This document shows, in pieces, positions 6,800 through 15,111 of a stretch of DNA of 21,304 nucleotides. A program made the position numbers and the translations under genes. The notes beneath the pieces are model-generated. The model worked only from the letters and a program-made list of their open reading frames with translations. It was not told the origin of the DNA and did no database searches. This DNA comes from JBEHYA01 sp048498415 (lineage in GTDB: Bacteria; Pseudomonadota; Alphaproteobacteria; UBA9219; RGZA01), in contig JBEHYA010000027.1 in NCBI GenBank assembly GCA_048498415.1, positions 1 through 21,304 of the forward strand, given 5' to 3'. The first letter of the stretch is position 1; every line of letters begins with the position of its first letter.

Positions 6800-7411
6800 T
6801 TACACATCAGAAAGCAGATAATGCTGCATGGCCAGCTTTGGATTTTCGCTCGCCATCACGGCGCCCATTATAGCAACCCCGCGCGCGCCTGCCTTAAGGC
6901 ATTCCGTGGCGTTTTTGGCCGTTATGCCGCCCAGTGCAATTACTGGAATGGGGCATTCCGCGACGATTTTACGCAATAGTTCGATGCCTTGCGGCGGATA
7001 ATCCGGCTTGCTGGGGGACTGGAACACGGGGCTGAACGTAATGTAATCCGCCCCTTCATCCACCGCGCGCGCCGCTTCATCGGCATTGTGGCAGGATTGG
7101 CCAATGCACAGCAGGTCGGCTTTTGTCCGGGCTTCTTTCACCGACTGATTAGATTTCAGGTGAATGCCCGACGCGCCCATTTCAACTGCCAGCGCTACAT
7201 GCTGGCTGATAAAAAGCTGGGCAGAATATTTCACCAGAATATTTTTGAGCATGGCCGCATCGTCGCGCAGCGCCTCAATATTTGCAGTCGGGTCGCGCAG
7301 CAGCACCCAGCGGCAGCCGCCTTCGCAGGCCTCTTCCACCACTTTTAGCCACGGCAATTTGGTCTGCGACTTGTCGGTGATCAGCATCACGCGGGGGCTG
7401 GGCAGCATCAT
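6800..7411 (-). CDS. ThiE/TenI-family protein, probably TenI-like
   Basis: A TIM-barrel protein of 203 residues in the thiamin-phosphate synthase superfamily. The LRD motif (38-40), QSCHN (105-109), SPVFQSPSK (127-135) and the phosphate-binding ALGGIT (159-164) are all recognisable. Two ThiE hallmarks are missing: the Asn-Asp after the third strand reads SQ (69-70), and the GQED metal-binding stretch reads KSNQS (86-90). TenI thiazole tautomerases also lack these, and Bacillus subtilis places tenI between thiazole genes much as here, so a tautomerase role is more likely than ThiE. The His that TenI of B. subtilis carries in its GHVF motif is Pro128 here, so activity is not certain. It overlaps thiG by four bases (ATGA). 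Confidence 0.85.
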   Translation of the reverse strand: MMLPSPRVMLITDKSQTKLPWLKVVEEACEGGCRWVLLRDPTANIEALRDDAAMLKNILVKYSAQLFISQHVALAVEMGASGIHLKSNQSVKEARTKADLLCIGQSCHNADEAARAVDEGADYITFSPVFQSPSKPDYPPQGIELLRKIVAECPIPVIALGGITAKNATECLKAGARGVAIMGAVMASENPKLAMQHYLLSDV

Positions 7412-8190
7412 ACGGCTTGCTTGGCGAGGCCCTGAACGGGGCTGGACGCCTCGGCATGGGTTTTCTTTGGAATACGCCCGGCCTTATACGCATCGCGCCC
7501 CGCCTGCACCGCCAGCTTCATCGCGCGGGCCATCAAAATCGGGTCATTGGCTTTGGCGATTGCTGTGTTCAACAGCACCGCATCGCAGCCATGTTCCATG
7601 GCAATCGCCGCATCAGACGCCGTTCCAATACCAGCATCCAGAATGAGCGGCAGATCGATGGTGCTGCGGATGATATCGAGATTATAGCGATTAATAATGC
7701 CCTGGCCCGACCCAATGGGCGAGCCCAGCGGCATCACCGCCGCGCAGCCGGCATCGGCAAGGCGGCGGCATATAATCGGGTCATCGCTGCAATAGGGGAG
7801 AACCGTGAAACCTTTTTTCACCAGTTCTTCGGCAGCGCGAACGGTCTCAAGACTATCCGGGTACAGCGTTTCATGATCGCCGATCACTTCCAGCTTTACC
7901 CAGTTGGTGGCCAAGGCTTCCCGCGCCAGCTCCGCTGTGAACACGGCTTCCGCCGCCGTGCGGCAGCCGGCGGTGTTGGGCAGCAGCGTGAACTGCTTTT
8001 CTTTTAAAATATTCTGCACCGATAAATGCTGGCCCTGCAGATTGATGCGGCGAATGGCGAGCGTCACGATTTCCGCGCCGCTTTCCATCAGGCTATCCAT
8101 CATTACCTGCTGGTTGGAATAGCCGCCGGTGCCGGCCAACAGGCGGCTGCCAAAGCTTATACCAGCTATAATAAGTGCGTCGTTCTGCAT
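7408..8190 (-). CDS. thiG: Thiazole synthase ThiG
   Basis: ThiG forms the thiazole ring of thiamin from deoxyxylulose phosphate, dehydroglycine and the sulfur carried by ThiS thiocarboxylate. The 260-residue product shows the family's LLAGTGGY start (18-24 region), NTAGCRTA (72-79), K99 in WVKLEVIGD as the Schiff-base lysine, MPLGSPIGSGQG, a phosphate-binding LDAGIGTASDAA and the closing ASSPVQG. The start overlaps the thiS stop by one base (TGATG) and the end overlaps the next gene by four, so translation is probably coupled along the cluster. With glycine oxidase ThiO present, dehydroglycine supply is oxygen-dependent rather than through the radical enzyme ThiH. Confidence 0.97.
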   Translation of the reverse strand: MQNDALIIAGISFGSRLLAGTGGYSNQQVMMDSLMESGAEIVTLAIRRINLQGQHLSVQNILKEKQFTLLPNTAGCRTAAEAVFTAELAREALATNWVKLEVIGDHETLYPDSLETVRAAEELVKKGFTVLPYCSDDPIICRRLADAGCAAVMPLGSPIGSGQGIINRYNLDIIRSTIDLPLILDAGIGTASDAAIAMEHGCDAVLLNTAIAKANDPILMARAMKLAVQAGRDAYKAGRIPKKTHAEASSPVQGLAKQAV

Positions 8191-8399
8191 CAGCCGCCCA
8201 CAAAGGGTTTCACAATTTCCACGCGGTCGCCATCGCTAAGCGCCACGCTGGCCCACGCGCTTTTCGGCACCACGCTGCCATTGCGGGCAATCGCGATGCC
8301 CTGCCAATGCTCGTTCGGCACGCCTTCCGCCTGCAATAGCGCGTTCAGCGAATTGCCGCTTAAGTTTTTTTCTTCGCCGTTCAGAGTAATACGGGGCAT
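8190..8399 (-). CDS. thiS: Sulfur carrier protein ThiS
   Basis: A 69-residue ubiquitin-like sulfur carrier. It starts MPRITLNGEEKNL and ends in the required Gly-Gly (68-69), which ThiF adenylates and which is then thiocarboxylated to donate sulfur to ThiG. The ATG at 8399 is chosen because the product then has normal ThiS length; a longer reading frame to 8579 would add a non-homologous stretch that overlaps thiO. It begins four bases after the thiO stop with no clear Shine-Dalgarno of its own, so coupling to thiO translation is likely. Its stop shares a base with the thiG start. Confidence 0.95.
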   Translation of the reverse strand: MPRITLNGEEKNLSGNSLNALLQAEGVPNEHWQGIAIARNGSVVPKSAWASVALSDGDRVEIVKPFVGG

Positions 8400-8403
8400 G
8401 GGT

Positions 8404-9519
8404 TTAATGTTTAAATCGGTCCACAGAAAAAGGCCGTGCGATATCGGGCAACTGGCCGCCCGTAATATAGTCGCGAATTGTATCCGCGAGTAGGGGGGTA
8501 AATAAAATGCCGTTGCGGTGCTGGCCGGTGGCAAAAACCAGCCCTTGTGCACCGCACCCACCGATAATCGGCGCATCATCCGGCGTGGTGGGGCGGAAAT
8601 TCACCCAGCTTTCCATTAATGGCAATTCTTCCATGCCGGGCAGCACATCCCGTGCTTCTTCCAGCAAACTTAACACGCCGCCGCCCGTCAACTGGGTATC
8701 AAAACCTTTGTCTTCCATGGTGGCGCCGATAATCAGCCGGCCATCCGCGCGCGGCACGAAATAGGCGCGCGGCGTCCAGACCACATGGCGCATGAGGGGG
8801 CGCTGCGCATCCATCTGCAAGGCAAGCACTTGCCCTTTCATGGGGAATACCGGCGGCGCGAATTCCGCCAGCCCGTCAATCCCGCCGCTCCAGGCGCCAG
8901 CCGCCAGCACCACGCAATCGGCAGCAATCGTCTCGCCCTTCACTACCACGCCACTCACGCGCTTATCTTTGATGATAACTTTCTCAACCGCGCTGTTTTC
9001 GCGTAATTCCACGCCGGCTTTTTTGCACGCCGCGATAAGCGCCTGCACGGTGAGCCGGTTATCCGCCTGATGATCGCGTTTAGAGAGCAGCGCGCGGGTG
9101 ATGCGTGGATGCAAAAAGGGTTCCGCGCGGCGTAAGTCATCGCCATCGCACCATTCCAGCCCCAGCCCCCGCGCATTCAGATAATCATGGCGCTGCTGCA
9201 AAACGCCCACATCATCACGCCGCGCGGCCACAAATAACGTGCCGGTTTCGCGGTAGCCGGCATCCATGCCGCTGGCAGCCGATAATTCTTGCGCAAACGC
9301 CGGCCAGCGCTTCTGCGCTTCCAGCGCAAAGGGCAATAACGCGTCTTCGCCGGGCTCCGCTTCCACATGCGCTGCCAGCATGCCTGCCGCCGCCCAGCTT
9401 GCTTCGCGCGCTAAATTCCCACGTTCAAAAAGTACAATTTGCGCGCCGGTTTTTGCCAGCTTCCATGCAATCGAAAGCCCCGCAATACCGCCGCCGATGA
9501 TCAAGATCCGATTAAGCAT
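8404..9519 (-). CDS. thiO: Glycine oxidase ThiO
   Basis: An FAD-dependent amine oxidase of the DAO family, 371 residues. ThiO oxidises glycine with O2 to dehydroglycine, the nitrogen and carbon donor used by ThiG. The Rossmann FAD motif IIGGGIAGLS is at residues 7-16 with FERG about 20 residues on. Other family features are REASWAAAGMLAAH, VVLAAGAWSG in the middle, and the C-terminal NFRPTTPDDAPIIGG and FATGQHRNGILFTPLLA that close the FAD site. It is the first gene of the cluster. The 104-base gap upstream contains no recognisable TPP riboswitch. I see no strong Shine-Dalgarno close to the ATG. Confidence 0.95.
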   Translation of the reverse strand: MLNRILIIGGGIAGLSIAWKLAKTGAQIVLFERGNLAREASWAAAGMLAAHVEAEPGEDALLPFALEAQKRWPAFAQELSAASGMDAGYRETGTLFVAARRDDVGVLQQRHDYLNARGLGLEWCDGDDLRRAEPFLHPRITRALLSKRDHQADNRLTVQALIAACKKAGVELRENSAVEKVIIKDKRVSGVVVKGETIAADCVVLAAGAWSGGIDGLAEFAPPVFPMKGQVLALQMDAQRPLMRHVVWTPRAYFVPRADGRLIIGATMEDKGFDTQLTGGGVLSLLEEARDVLPGMEELPLMESWVNFRPTTPDDAPIIGGCGAQGLVFATGQHRNGILFTPLLADTIRDYITGGQLPDIARPFSVDRFKH

Positions 9520-9569
9520 GTGCGCAAGTTTTATTTAAAATCCTTTCAGCCATTCCTGCCGTGCCGCAA

Positions 9570-9618
9570 TTACCAAGCCTTAATAATAGGCGCCGATAAT
9601 AGCCTCAACAACGAGGTG
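9570..9618 (+). promoter_or_regulatory. Candidate promoter and ribosome-binding site
   Basis: TTACCA (9570-9575) and GATAAT (9595-9600) make a possible -35/-10 pair with a long 19-base spacer. A clear Shine-Dalgarno, GAGGTG (9613-9618), stands five bases before the ATG of the 606-residue protein gene. The ribosome-binding site is convincing and fixes that start; the promoter is only suggestive. Confidence 0.4.
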
Positions 9619-9623
9619 ATGAT

Positions 9624-11444
9624 ATGGAAAAGAATTCGCTTTTCCGGCACTTGAAGGCGCTGTTCACGGAACCGAATGAACCCCGCCGTTATTATAAAGA
9701 CCGTGAAGTCAAACAGCTTCACGTCAAAACCCCGGAAAATTTTCAGCCGATTTATCACAAAAACCGCGCCATGTGGCAGTCCAGCGCGGGCTTCTTCCGC
9801 CTGTGGCAGGGGGAGGATGGCGCGCGGGCGCTCGCCTTTGCCTTCCATCCCGATGATCTGCAGATGGAGCTGAAACAGGGCCGCCTGCAGCCAGCGAATA
9901 GCAGCCAGGTGTATCTGGCCTATGGCTGGGAAGCCGATGAGCAGGTAACGCTGTCAGATATTCTGCGCGCCGCCGATAATTTCAGCACCGCCCTTCACGA
10001 TGCCGTGATGCGCGTTGGTATCTTGTATGAAACCGATAGTGCCAAGCGTCTCTTCCGCTCCGGCCATGTCTTCTACCAGCTGCGCGAGGTGGAAGTGGAT
10101 GGCGAGACAATGATCGACCGCATCGACTTTGGCACCGATTTAGAGGACGAGATGCTGGCCAATCCCTATGGCCGCAACATCATGGAACGCGCGATCCGCC
10201 GCTTGGAAGCGCCCTACCGCGAAGATTTGCGCGAGATGGAAGCCCGCAAGCGTGCGGGCGCTGGCAATTCAGAAGATTTCGGCCGGCTGCTCACCATTCA
10301 GCAGGCGGAAGCGATGATGCGCGCGCATTTCACCCGCACGCTAAAGGAAACGCTCCGCGGCCGCAACCCGGTGGCCAAGGAAGACCAGCATTTTAACCGC
10401 CGCTACTACGCGGTGATGAACAGCATCCAGAATATTCAGGCCTTCCTTTTGAACAACAAAAAGAAGCGCCTGCCGCTCACCCGCAGCGATGTGCGCGAAG
10501 CCCGCGATACCATTGAAAACGGCACCGCGCTGCTTGCGGCCTTCCTTGAACACGCCTGGCGCTGGTCGGTATTGTTCGCCGGCATTGCGCTGGCCTTCAA
10601 AACCTACAGCTTCGCGCGCCACTTCATCAAGGAACACGGCGCCGAACGCCGCCGTGAAGATAAATTCACCGTGCCCTCGGGCTTTAAGGGCACCTTCGGC
10701 AATGTGCTGCGCCTGGTTAACCCGGAAACCTTCGTCCGGGGCAGTTTCATCAACGGCCTCAGCTTCGATGCTTTCCCGCCCATCGGCGTGAATGTCGCCG
10801 GCACGCCGGAGCTGGAGCTGGAAGCCAGCCTCAATGCCGCTTTCCTCGCCACGCCGGGCGTGGTCGAACGCTACCACGAAAAGAAAGACGCCGCCCCCAG
10901 CACCGAGCCCGCGCGCAACGTGGCGGCGGTGGAGCGCTGGCTCAAAAACGGCCTGCGCGAAATCCGCTTCCTCGACGATGGCCGCATCTGGCGCAGCTTT
11001 AATCCCGCTGATCATGTGGAAGGCGTGCTGCCCGCCCAGCCCATTCTCGATATGATGGTCGATGGCAGCGTGATCGAGACCATTCCCTCAAGTGAACCCG
11101 GCGCCGCGCCCGTCACGCATGTTATTCCTGCGCATGAAGCGGCAATCCGGTTTGCTGAAAAAATCCGCAGTGCGTATCCCGCCGGATTGCCGAGTACGGC
11201 CGCAACCTTCGTGCGCCCGTCCGGTACCGAGAGTATCCTCTCGGTCGCAACCCGCGCCGCCGATGAAATTCTTGAAGCGGAAAAACCCGCCCGCAAGCGT
11301 CCGCGCCTGAAACTGGTTGCAGAAAACGAAAATCCGGAAATCCGCCGCCCGGCAGAAGCCGGCTACCCGCCGCTGCCCTTCATGCCAATGGTGCCCCTGC
11401 CACACCGCCTCGATCACCCGGGGCCGGGGGCGATGGCCGGCTAA
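9624..11444 (+). CDS. Unknown 606-residue protein with proline-rich tail
   Basis: I do not recognise a family. The start has a good Shine-Dalgarno (GAGGTG, five bases upstream). The protein has no signal peptide. Residues 1-300 are mixed and charged, with an Arg/Glu-rich helical stretch around 185-245. A hydrophobic patch at about 301-326, including WRWSVLFAGIALAF (312-325), could be a single membrane helix or a buried core. The last 46 residues are proline-rich, with EAGYPPLP (578-585) and the end GPGAMAG (600-606). This tail is shared with the small reading frame at 15804-16022, 30 of about 47 aligned positions being identical by my hand alignment. The gene is divergent from thiO and ends nine bases from the convergent cydX stop. 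Base composition matches its neighbours. Confidence 0.85.
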   Translation: MEKNSLFRHLKALFTEPNEPRRYYKDREVKQLHVKTPENFQPIYHKNRAMWQSSAGFFRLWQGEDGARALAFAFHPDDLQMELKQGRLQPANSSQVYLAYGWEADEQVTLSDILRAADNFSTALHDAVMRVGILYETDSAKRLFRSGHVFYQLREVEVDGETMIDRIDFGTDLEDEMLANPYGRNIMERAIRRLEAPYREDLREMEARKRAGAGNSEDFGRLLTIQQAEAMMRAHFTRTLKETLRGRNPVAKEDQHFNRRYYAVMNSIQNIQAFLLNNKKKRLPLTRSDVREARDTIENGTALLAAFLEHAWRWSVLFAGIALAFKTYSFARHFIKEHGAERRREDKFTVPSGFKGTFGNVLRLVNPETFVRGSFINGLSFDAFPPIGVNVAGTPELELEASLNAAFLATPGVVERYHEKKDAAPSTEPARNVAAVERWLKNGLREIRFLDDGRIWRSFNPADHVEGVLPAQPILDMMVDGSVIETIPSSEPGAAPVTHVIPAHEAAIRFAEKIRSAYPAGLPSTAATFVRPSGTESILSVATRAADEILEAEKPARKRPRLKLVAENENPEIRRPAEAGYPPLPFMPMVPLPHRLDHPGPGAMAG

Positions 11445-11453
11445 GCCGTTCGC

Positions 11454-11573
11454 TTACGGTTCGTCAGAAATCCTGTTCGCTTCCTTATCGGCATCAAGTT
11501 CGAACCACAGCGCGTTGAGAACGGCGAAGGCGCAGGCCAGGCCCAGTCCCAAAATCCAGCTGAAATACCACAT
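11454..11573 (-). CDS. cydX: Cytochrome bd small subunit CydX
   Basis: A 39-residue single-helix protein beginning MWYFSWILGLGLACAF and ending with an acidic stretch that closes in DEP. The MWYFSWILG start is the hallmark of CydX/YbgT, the small subunit that stabilises the haem site of cytochrome bd oxidase in the inner membrane. An ideal AAGGAG ribosome-binding site overlaps the cydB stop and stands six bases before the ATG. Its place directly after cydB is standard. It is easily missed because of its length. Nine bases separate its stop from the convergent 606-residue gene, with no visible terminator. Confidence 0.95.
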   Translation of the reverse strand: MWYFSWILGLGLACAFAVLNALWFELDADKEANRISDEP

Positions 11574-11583
11574 GGCGCGCTCC

Positions 11584-12723
11584 TTAATACGTTTCGCCGC
11601 TATTGTCACGGATGTAGTTCTTGCTCACCTTGCCGCGCAACACCGCATAGACCCAGCCGGTGTAGATCAGAATGATCGGCACGAAGAACGCCGCTACGCC
11701 GGTCATGATGATCAGCGTGGTGCGGCTGGACGACGCATCCCACACCGTCAGGCTCATATTGGGATCGAGCGTGGACGGCAATAAAAAGGGAAACATCGAA
11801 ACCCCCGCTGTTGCGATGATGCCGGCAATGGTAAGCGAATTGCCAATGAAGGCCAGCAGGTCTTTTTTCGCCGCGAGGCCCAGCCACACAACCAGCGCGC
11901 CCAGCGCTGCCGCCGCGGGGGCCAGCAGCGCATAAGGCGTGGCTTTATAGTTGGCAAGCCACACGCCGGTTTCCCGCACCACGGTTTTAAGCGTGGGGTT
12001 GGAAGGGCCGGCGTGATTGATGGCGCTGGTGATCTGGTAGCCCTGAATGCCCTGCGCGATCCACAGCCCCGCCAGCGCAAACAGCACGAGCGTGACGATG
12101 GATGTGACAAGCGCCGTTTTACGCGCGCGGGTCTGGATCGCCGGTTCGGTCTTTACCGCCAGCCACAGCGCGCCCTGCGTGACGATCATGCCAAGGCTTA
12201 CCAGCCCCGCCAGCAGCGCGAAGGGATTGAGAAGCCCCAGCAGCGAGCCGGTATAGGTCATGCGCATGGTCTCATCGAACGTGAACGGCACACCCTGCAG
12301 CGCATTGCCGACCGCCACGCCGAAAATCACCGGCGGCACGGCCCCGCTGATGCACAGGCACGTATCCCACACGCCGCGCCAGCGCGGGCCCGGCAGCTTG
12401 CTGCGGAATTTGAAGGAGACCGGCCGGATGATCAGGGCGGCCAGCGCCACAAACATGGCCAGATAAAAGCCGGAGAACGCGACGGCATAGATATGCGGCC
12501 AGGCCGCGAAAATCGCGCCGCCGCCCAGAATAAGCCAGACCTGGTTGCCTTCCCATACCGGGCCCACGGTATTGATGATCACGCGCCGTTCGTCATCGTT
12601 TTTGCCAAGAAAGGGCAGCAGCGCGGCGGCGCCCATATCAAATCCGTCCATGATGGCAAAGCCGCCCAGCAGCACGCCCAGCAGCGCCCACCACACCAGC
12701 CGCAGGATTTCATAATCAGCCAT
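11584..12723 (-). CDS. cydB: Cytochrome bd ubiquinol oxidase subunit II
   Basis: CydB is the second large membrane subunit of the quinol-oxidising, high-affinity terminal oxidase. The 379-residue length matches the family. Recognisable signatures are FAIMDGFDMG (22-31), GPVWEGNQVWLILGGGAIFA (54-73), a middle VGNALQGVPF, and the final FVPIILIYTGWVYAVLRGKV. About eight to nine hydrophobic helices are apparent. The start overlaps the cydA stop by eight bases, so the subunits are likely made in step. cydX follows after ten bases. Confidence 0.97.
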   Translation of the reverse strand: MADYEILRLVWWALLGVLLGGFAIMDGFDMGAAALLPFLGKNDDERRVIINTVGPVWEGNQVWLILGGGAIFAAWPHIYAVAFSGFYLAMFVALAALIIRPVSFKFRSKLPGPRWRGVWDTCLCISGAVPPVIFGVAVGNALQGVPFTFDETMRMTYTGSLLGLLNPFALLAGLVSLGMIVTQGALWLAVKTEPAIQTRARKTALVTSIVTLVLFALAGLWIAQGIQGYQITSAINHAGPSNPTLKTVVRETGVWLANYKATPYALLAPAAAALGALVVWLGLAAKKDLLAFIGNSLTIAGIIATAGVSMFPFLLPSTLDPNMSLTVWDASSSRTTLIIMTGVAAFFVPIILIYTGWVYAVLRGKVSKNYIRDNSGETY

Positions 12724-14275
12724 GGGCGTGATCCTTCCGTGTGAAGGGCCCCGTCGGCGGGCCGATCTTGATATATTTGACCATCAGGAAAAGCTCGACC
12801 ACCAGAAGCACGGTGTAAAAAACCACGAAGCCGGCAAGCGAGACCATGACATTGCCCGCCACGGTCGACGAGGCGGAAAGGAACGTGGGCAGCACGCCGT
12901 CAATCGTCCAGGGCTGGCGGCCCATTTCCGCCACCACCCAGCCGAACTCGGCCGAGATCCATGGCAGCGGCAGGCTCCAGAATGCCAGACGCAGGAACCA
13001 GCGGTTGGCATCCAGCGTGCGCATGGCGGCGAGATAGAACCCCACCGCAAATAGCGCGATGAAATAAAGGCCCAGCGCCACCATTACGCGAAAGCTCCAG
13101 AACAGTACGGGGATATTGGGCACCGTGCTGTCGGCAGCGGCCTGAATCTGCTCCGGCGTGGCGTGGGCCGGGTCTTCGGTAAAGCGCTTGAGCAGCAGGG
13201 CGTAACCCAGATCCGCCTGATGCGCGTTGAACGTCTCCAGAAGCGCCTTGTTGTTGCGGTTCTTGCGCAGCTGATCCAGCGCCGCATAGGCGATCATGCC
13301 ATTGCGGATGCGGTCTTTATTGCTGGCCACCAGATTGGTGATGCCCGGCACTTCCTTATCAATCGAACGCGTGGCGATCAGGCCCAGCAGCCAGGGCAGC
13401 TTGATCTCGTAATGCGTAACCTTTTTGGCGGGATCTGGTATGCCGAACAGCGTAAGGCCGGCGGGGGCTTTTTCCGTCTCCCACACCGCTTCAATCGCGG
13501 CGATTTTCATTTTCTGGTTCTGGCTGGCGGTGTAACCGCTTTCATCGCCCAGCACCACAACCGAAAGCGCCGACGCCAGCCCGAACGAAATCGCCACCGT
13601 GGCCGAGCGCTTGGCGATATCCGCGTACTTGCCCTTTAATAAATATAACGCGCTGATCGCCAGCACGAACACCGCGCCGGTGACATAGCCGGCGCTGACC
13701 GTGTGCACAAACTTGGCCTGCGCGACGGTATTGAAAATCACTTCCGCGAAATCGGTGACTTCCATGCGCATGGTATCAATGTTAAAGCGCGCGCCCACGG
13801 GGTTCTGCATCCAGCCATTGGCGATCAAAATCCACAGCGCCGAAAAATTGGCGCCAATTGCCATCAGCCACGTGCACGCCAGATGCTGAATGCGCGAGAG
13901 CTTGTTCCAGGCAAAGAAGAACATGCCGACAAACGTGGCTTCCAGAAAGAACGCCATCAGCCCTTCAATCGCCAGCGGCGCGCCGAAAATATCGCCGACA
14001 TAATGCGAATAATAGGCCCAGTTGGTGCCGAACTGGAATTCCATGGTGATGCCGGTCGCCACCCCCATGGCGAAGTTGATGCCGAACAGAATGCCCCAGA
14101 ACTTGGTCATGTCGCGCCAGATGGTATGGCCCGTCATCACCCACACGCTTTCCATGATCGCCAGGATGAACGACAGCCCCAGCGTGAGCGGCACGAACAA
14201 AAAGTGGTACAGCGCGGTAAGCGCGAACTGGATGCGCGAGAGCGTCACCACATCCATATCAATAGCCGTTGTCAT
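12716..14275 (-). CDS. cydA: Cytochrome bd ubiquinol oxidase subunit I
   Basis: CydA binds quinol and haems b558, b595 and d and reduces O2 to water with high affinity. The 519 residues match the long-Q-loop (Escherichia coli) class. Haem ligands are visible: H24 in ALYHFLFVP, H191 in KFVHTVSAGYVTG and M398 in FWSFRVMVALG. The Q-loop region contains GDESGYTASQNQKMKIAAIE (243-262), and GRQPW is at 452-456. The start at 14275 overlaps the cydP stop by four bases (ATGA); an in-frame Met at residue 7 would also fit the family alignment. Cyanide-insensitive CioA relatives usually have the short Q-loop, so this is a true bd-I-type sequence. Confidence 0.97.
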   Translation of the reverse strand: MTTAIDMDVVTLSRIQFALTALYHFLFVPLTLGLSFILAIMESVWVMTGHTIWRDMTKFWGILFGINFAMGVATGITMEFQFGTNWAYYSHYVGDIFGAPLAIEGLMAFFLEATFVGMFFFAWNKLSRIQHLACTWLMAIGANFSALWILIANGWMQNPVGARFNIDTMRMEVTDFAEVIFNTVAQAKFVHTVSAGYVTGAVFVLAISALYLLKGKYADIAKRSATVAISFGLASALSVVVLGDESGYTASQNQKMKIAAIEAVWETEKAPAGLTLFGIPDPAKKVTHYEIKLPWLLGLIATRSIDKEVPGITNLVASNKDRIRNGMIAYAALDQLRKNRNNKALLETFNAHQADLGYALLLKRFTEDPAHATPEQIQAAADSTVPNIPVLFWSFRVMVALGLYFIALFAVGFYLAAMRTLDANRWFLRLAFWSLPLPWISAEFGWVVAEMGRQPWTIDGVLPTFLSASSTVAGNVMVSLAGFVVFYTVLLVVELFLMVKYIKIGPPTGPFTRKDHAHG

Positions 14276-14454
14276 GGGCGGGAACCTTCATTGGAAAAAA
14301 GATGCTGCAGCATTTTATTGTCATCGACATGCAATCGCGCGCCGGCGCCGAAGATAGTGAACCCGGCAAGCAGGATGATGGCGATTTTAAACAGCAGAAC
14401 GCCGCCAATTTCGCGCACATACACGGCGCGGTCTTTATTGGTAGGCCAGCTCAT
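14272..14454 (-). CDS. cydP: Putative cytochrome bd small subunit CydP
   Basis: A 60-residue protein with an N-terminal charged segment (KDRAVYVREIG) and one membrane helix at about residues 16-36, followed by a short polar end with HVDD (42-45). The REI--VL--KI-II-L pattern and the position directly before cydA match the CydP family of putative bd-oxidase accessory subunits. The start at 14454 is preferred over a longer frame to 14535 because it has a GGAG site eight bases upstream and the extension has no homology-like character. It overlaps the dioxygenase gene before it by 20 bases and cydA after it by four. The family assignment is by pattern and context. Confidence 0.8.
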   Translation of the reverse strand: MSWPTNKDRAVYVREIGGVLLFKIAIILLAGFTIFGAGARLHVDDNKMLQHLFSNEGSRP

Positions 14455-15100
14455 CCTTATTTCTCCATTCCGGCGAAACGTAATTGACGATAAGCGATTT
14501 CCGCACGCCATATATAGGCCGTTTGCTGAAGCCATGCCACGTATTTTGCCCCGGCACGAACATCATCCCCAGGTTTTTGCGGTAGGGCACGCAGGTCACC
14601 CGGTTATGCTGCGGCGAGGCATCGTAAATATCCGTGCCGGCATCGGCCAGGCGGGGGCTGTCGGAAAGATAAATGATCAGGGTGAACAGCTTGACCGTGA
14701 TATCCAGATGCGGCTCCAGCCAGAAGCCGCTGGTGTCCTGGCAGTATTCGATGCGCAGAAACCCGTCGCCCAGCCGCGCGCCTGTCACTTTTTCCAGCAC
14801 GCGGATGCAGGCGGGTTCGCTGAACGCCATCGCCACGTCGCGGCAGACCGGAAAGCGGCCCTGATTTTCGGCGTTAAAATAAACGCGGGTCGAATTGTTG
14901 CTCTCGCGCCGGCCGTCATGCACGGCATCATAGGGCGGCGCAAAGGGCAGCGCGGCAATCGCATCCACGGCGTCTACCGGCAGCACATCGTGCATCACCC
15001 AGTAGTCGAACGGGTTGGCGCTGTGCAGGGCGTTATCCGCGCTCAGCATGATATGCCGGGCGACCGGGGGCAGGTTCATTTTTTGCAGGGTGCAGCTCAT
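14435..15100 (-). CDS. Fe(II)/2-oxoglutarate dioxygenase family protein (second)
   Basis: A 221-residue protein with a 2OG-Fe(II) oxygenase facial triad: H131 and D133 in EPHLDIT, H189 in NTWHGF, and R200 in GVRKSLIVNYV as the likely 2-oxoglutarate anchor. Such enzymes use O2 and 2-oxoglutarate to hydroxylate proteins or small molecules; the substrate here is unknown. The start at 15100 has an AGGA site at normal distance; the frame is open further upstream (to 15460), but that part runs through the preceding gene in another frame. It lies 11 bases after the first dioxygenase gene and overlaps cydP by 20 bases, which places it in the cyd transcription unit. Confidence 0.88.
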   Translation of the reverse strand: MSCTLQKMNLPPVARHIMLSADNALHSANPFDYWVMHDVLPVDAVDAIAALPFAPPYDAVHDGRRESNNSTRVYFNAENQGRFPVCRDVAMAFSEPACIRVLEKVTGARLGDGFLRIEYCQDTSGFWLEPHLDITVKLFTLIIYLSDSPRLADAGTDIYDASPQHNRVTCVPYRKNLGMMFVPGQNTWHGFSKRPIYGVRKSLIVNYVSPEWRNKDELAYQ

Positions 15101-15111
15101 GGTTTTCCTCG

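Noticed and set aside
8400..8579. Upstream extension of thiS
   Set aside because: It would overlap thiO by 176 bases and add residues with no ThiS character; normal ThiS length starts at 8399.
9520..9623. TPP riboswitch before thiO
   Set aside because: I looked for the CTGAGA core and the conserved 3' part of the THI box on the minus strand and found neither.
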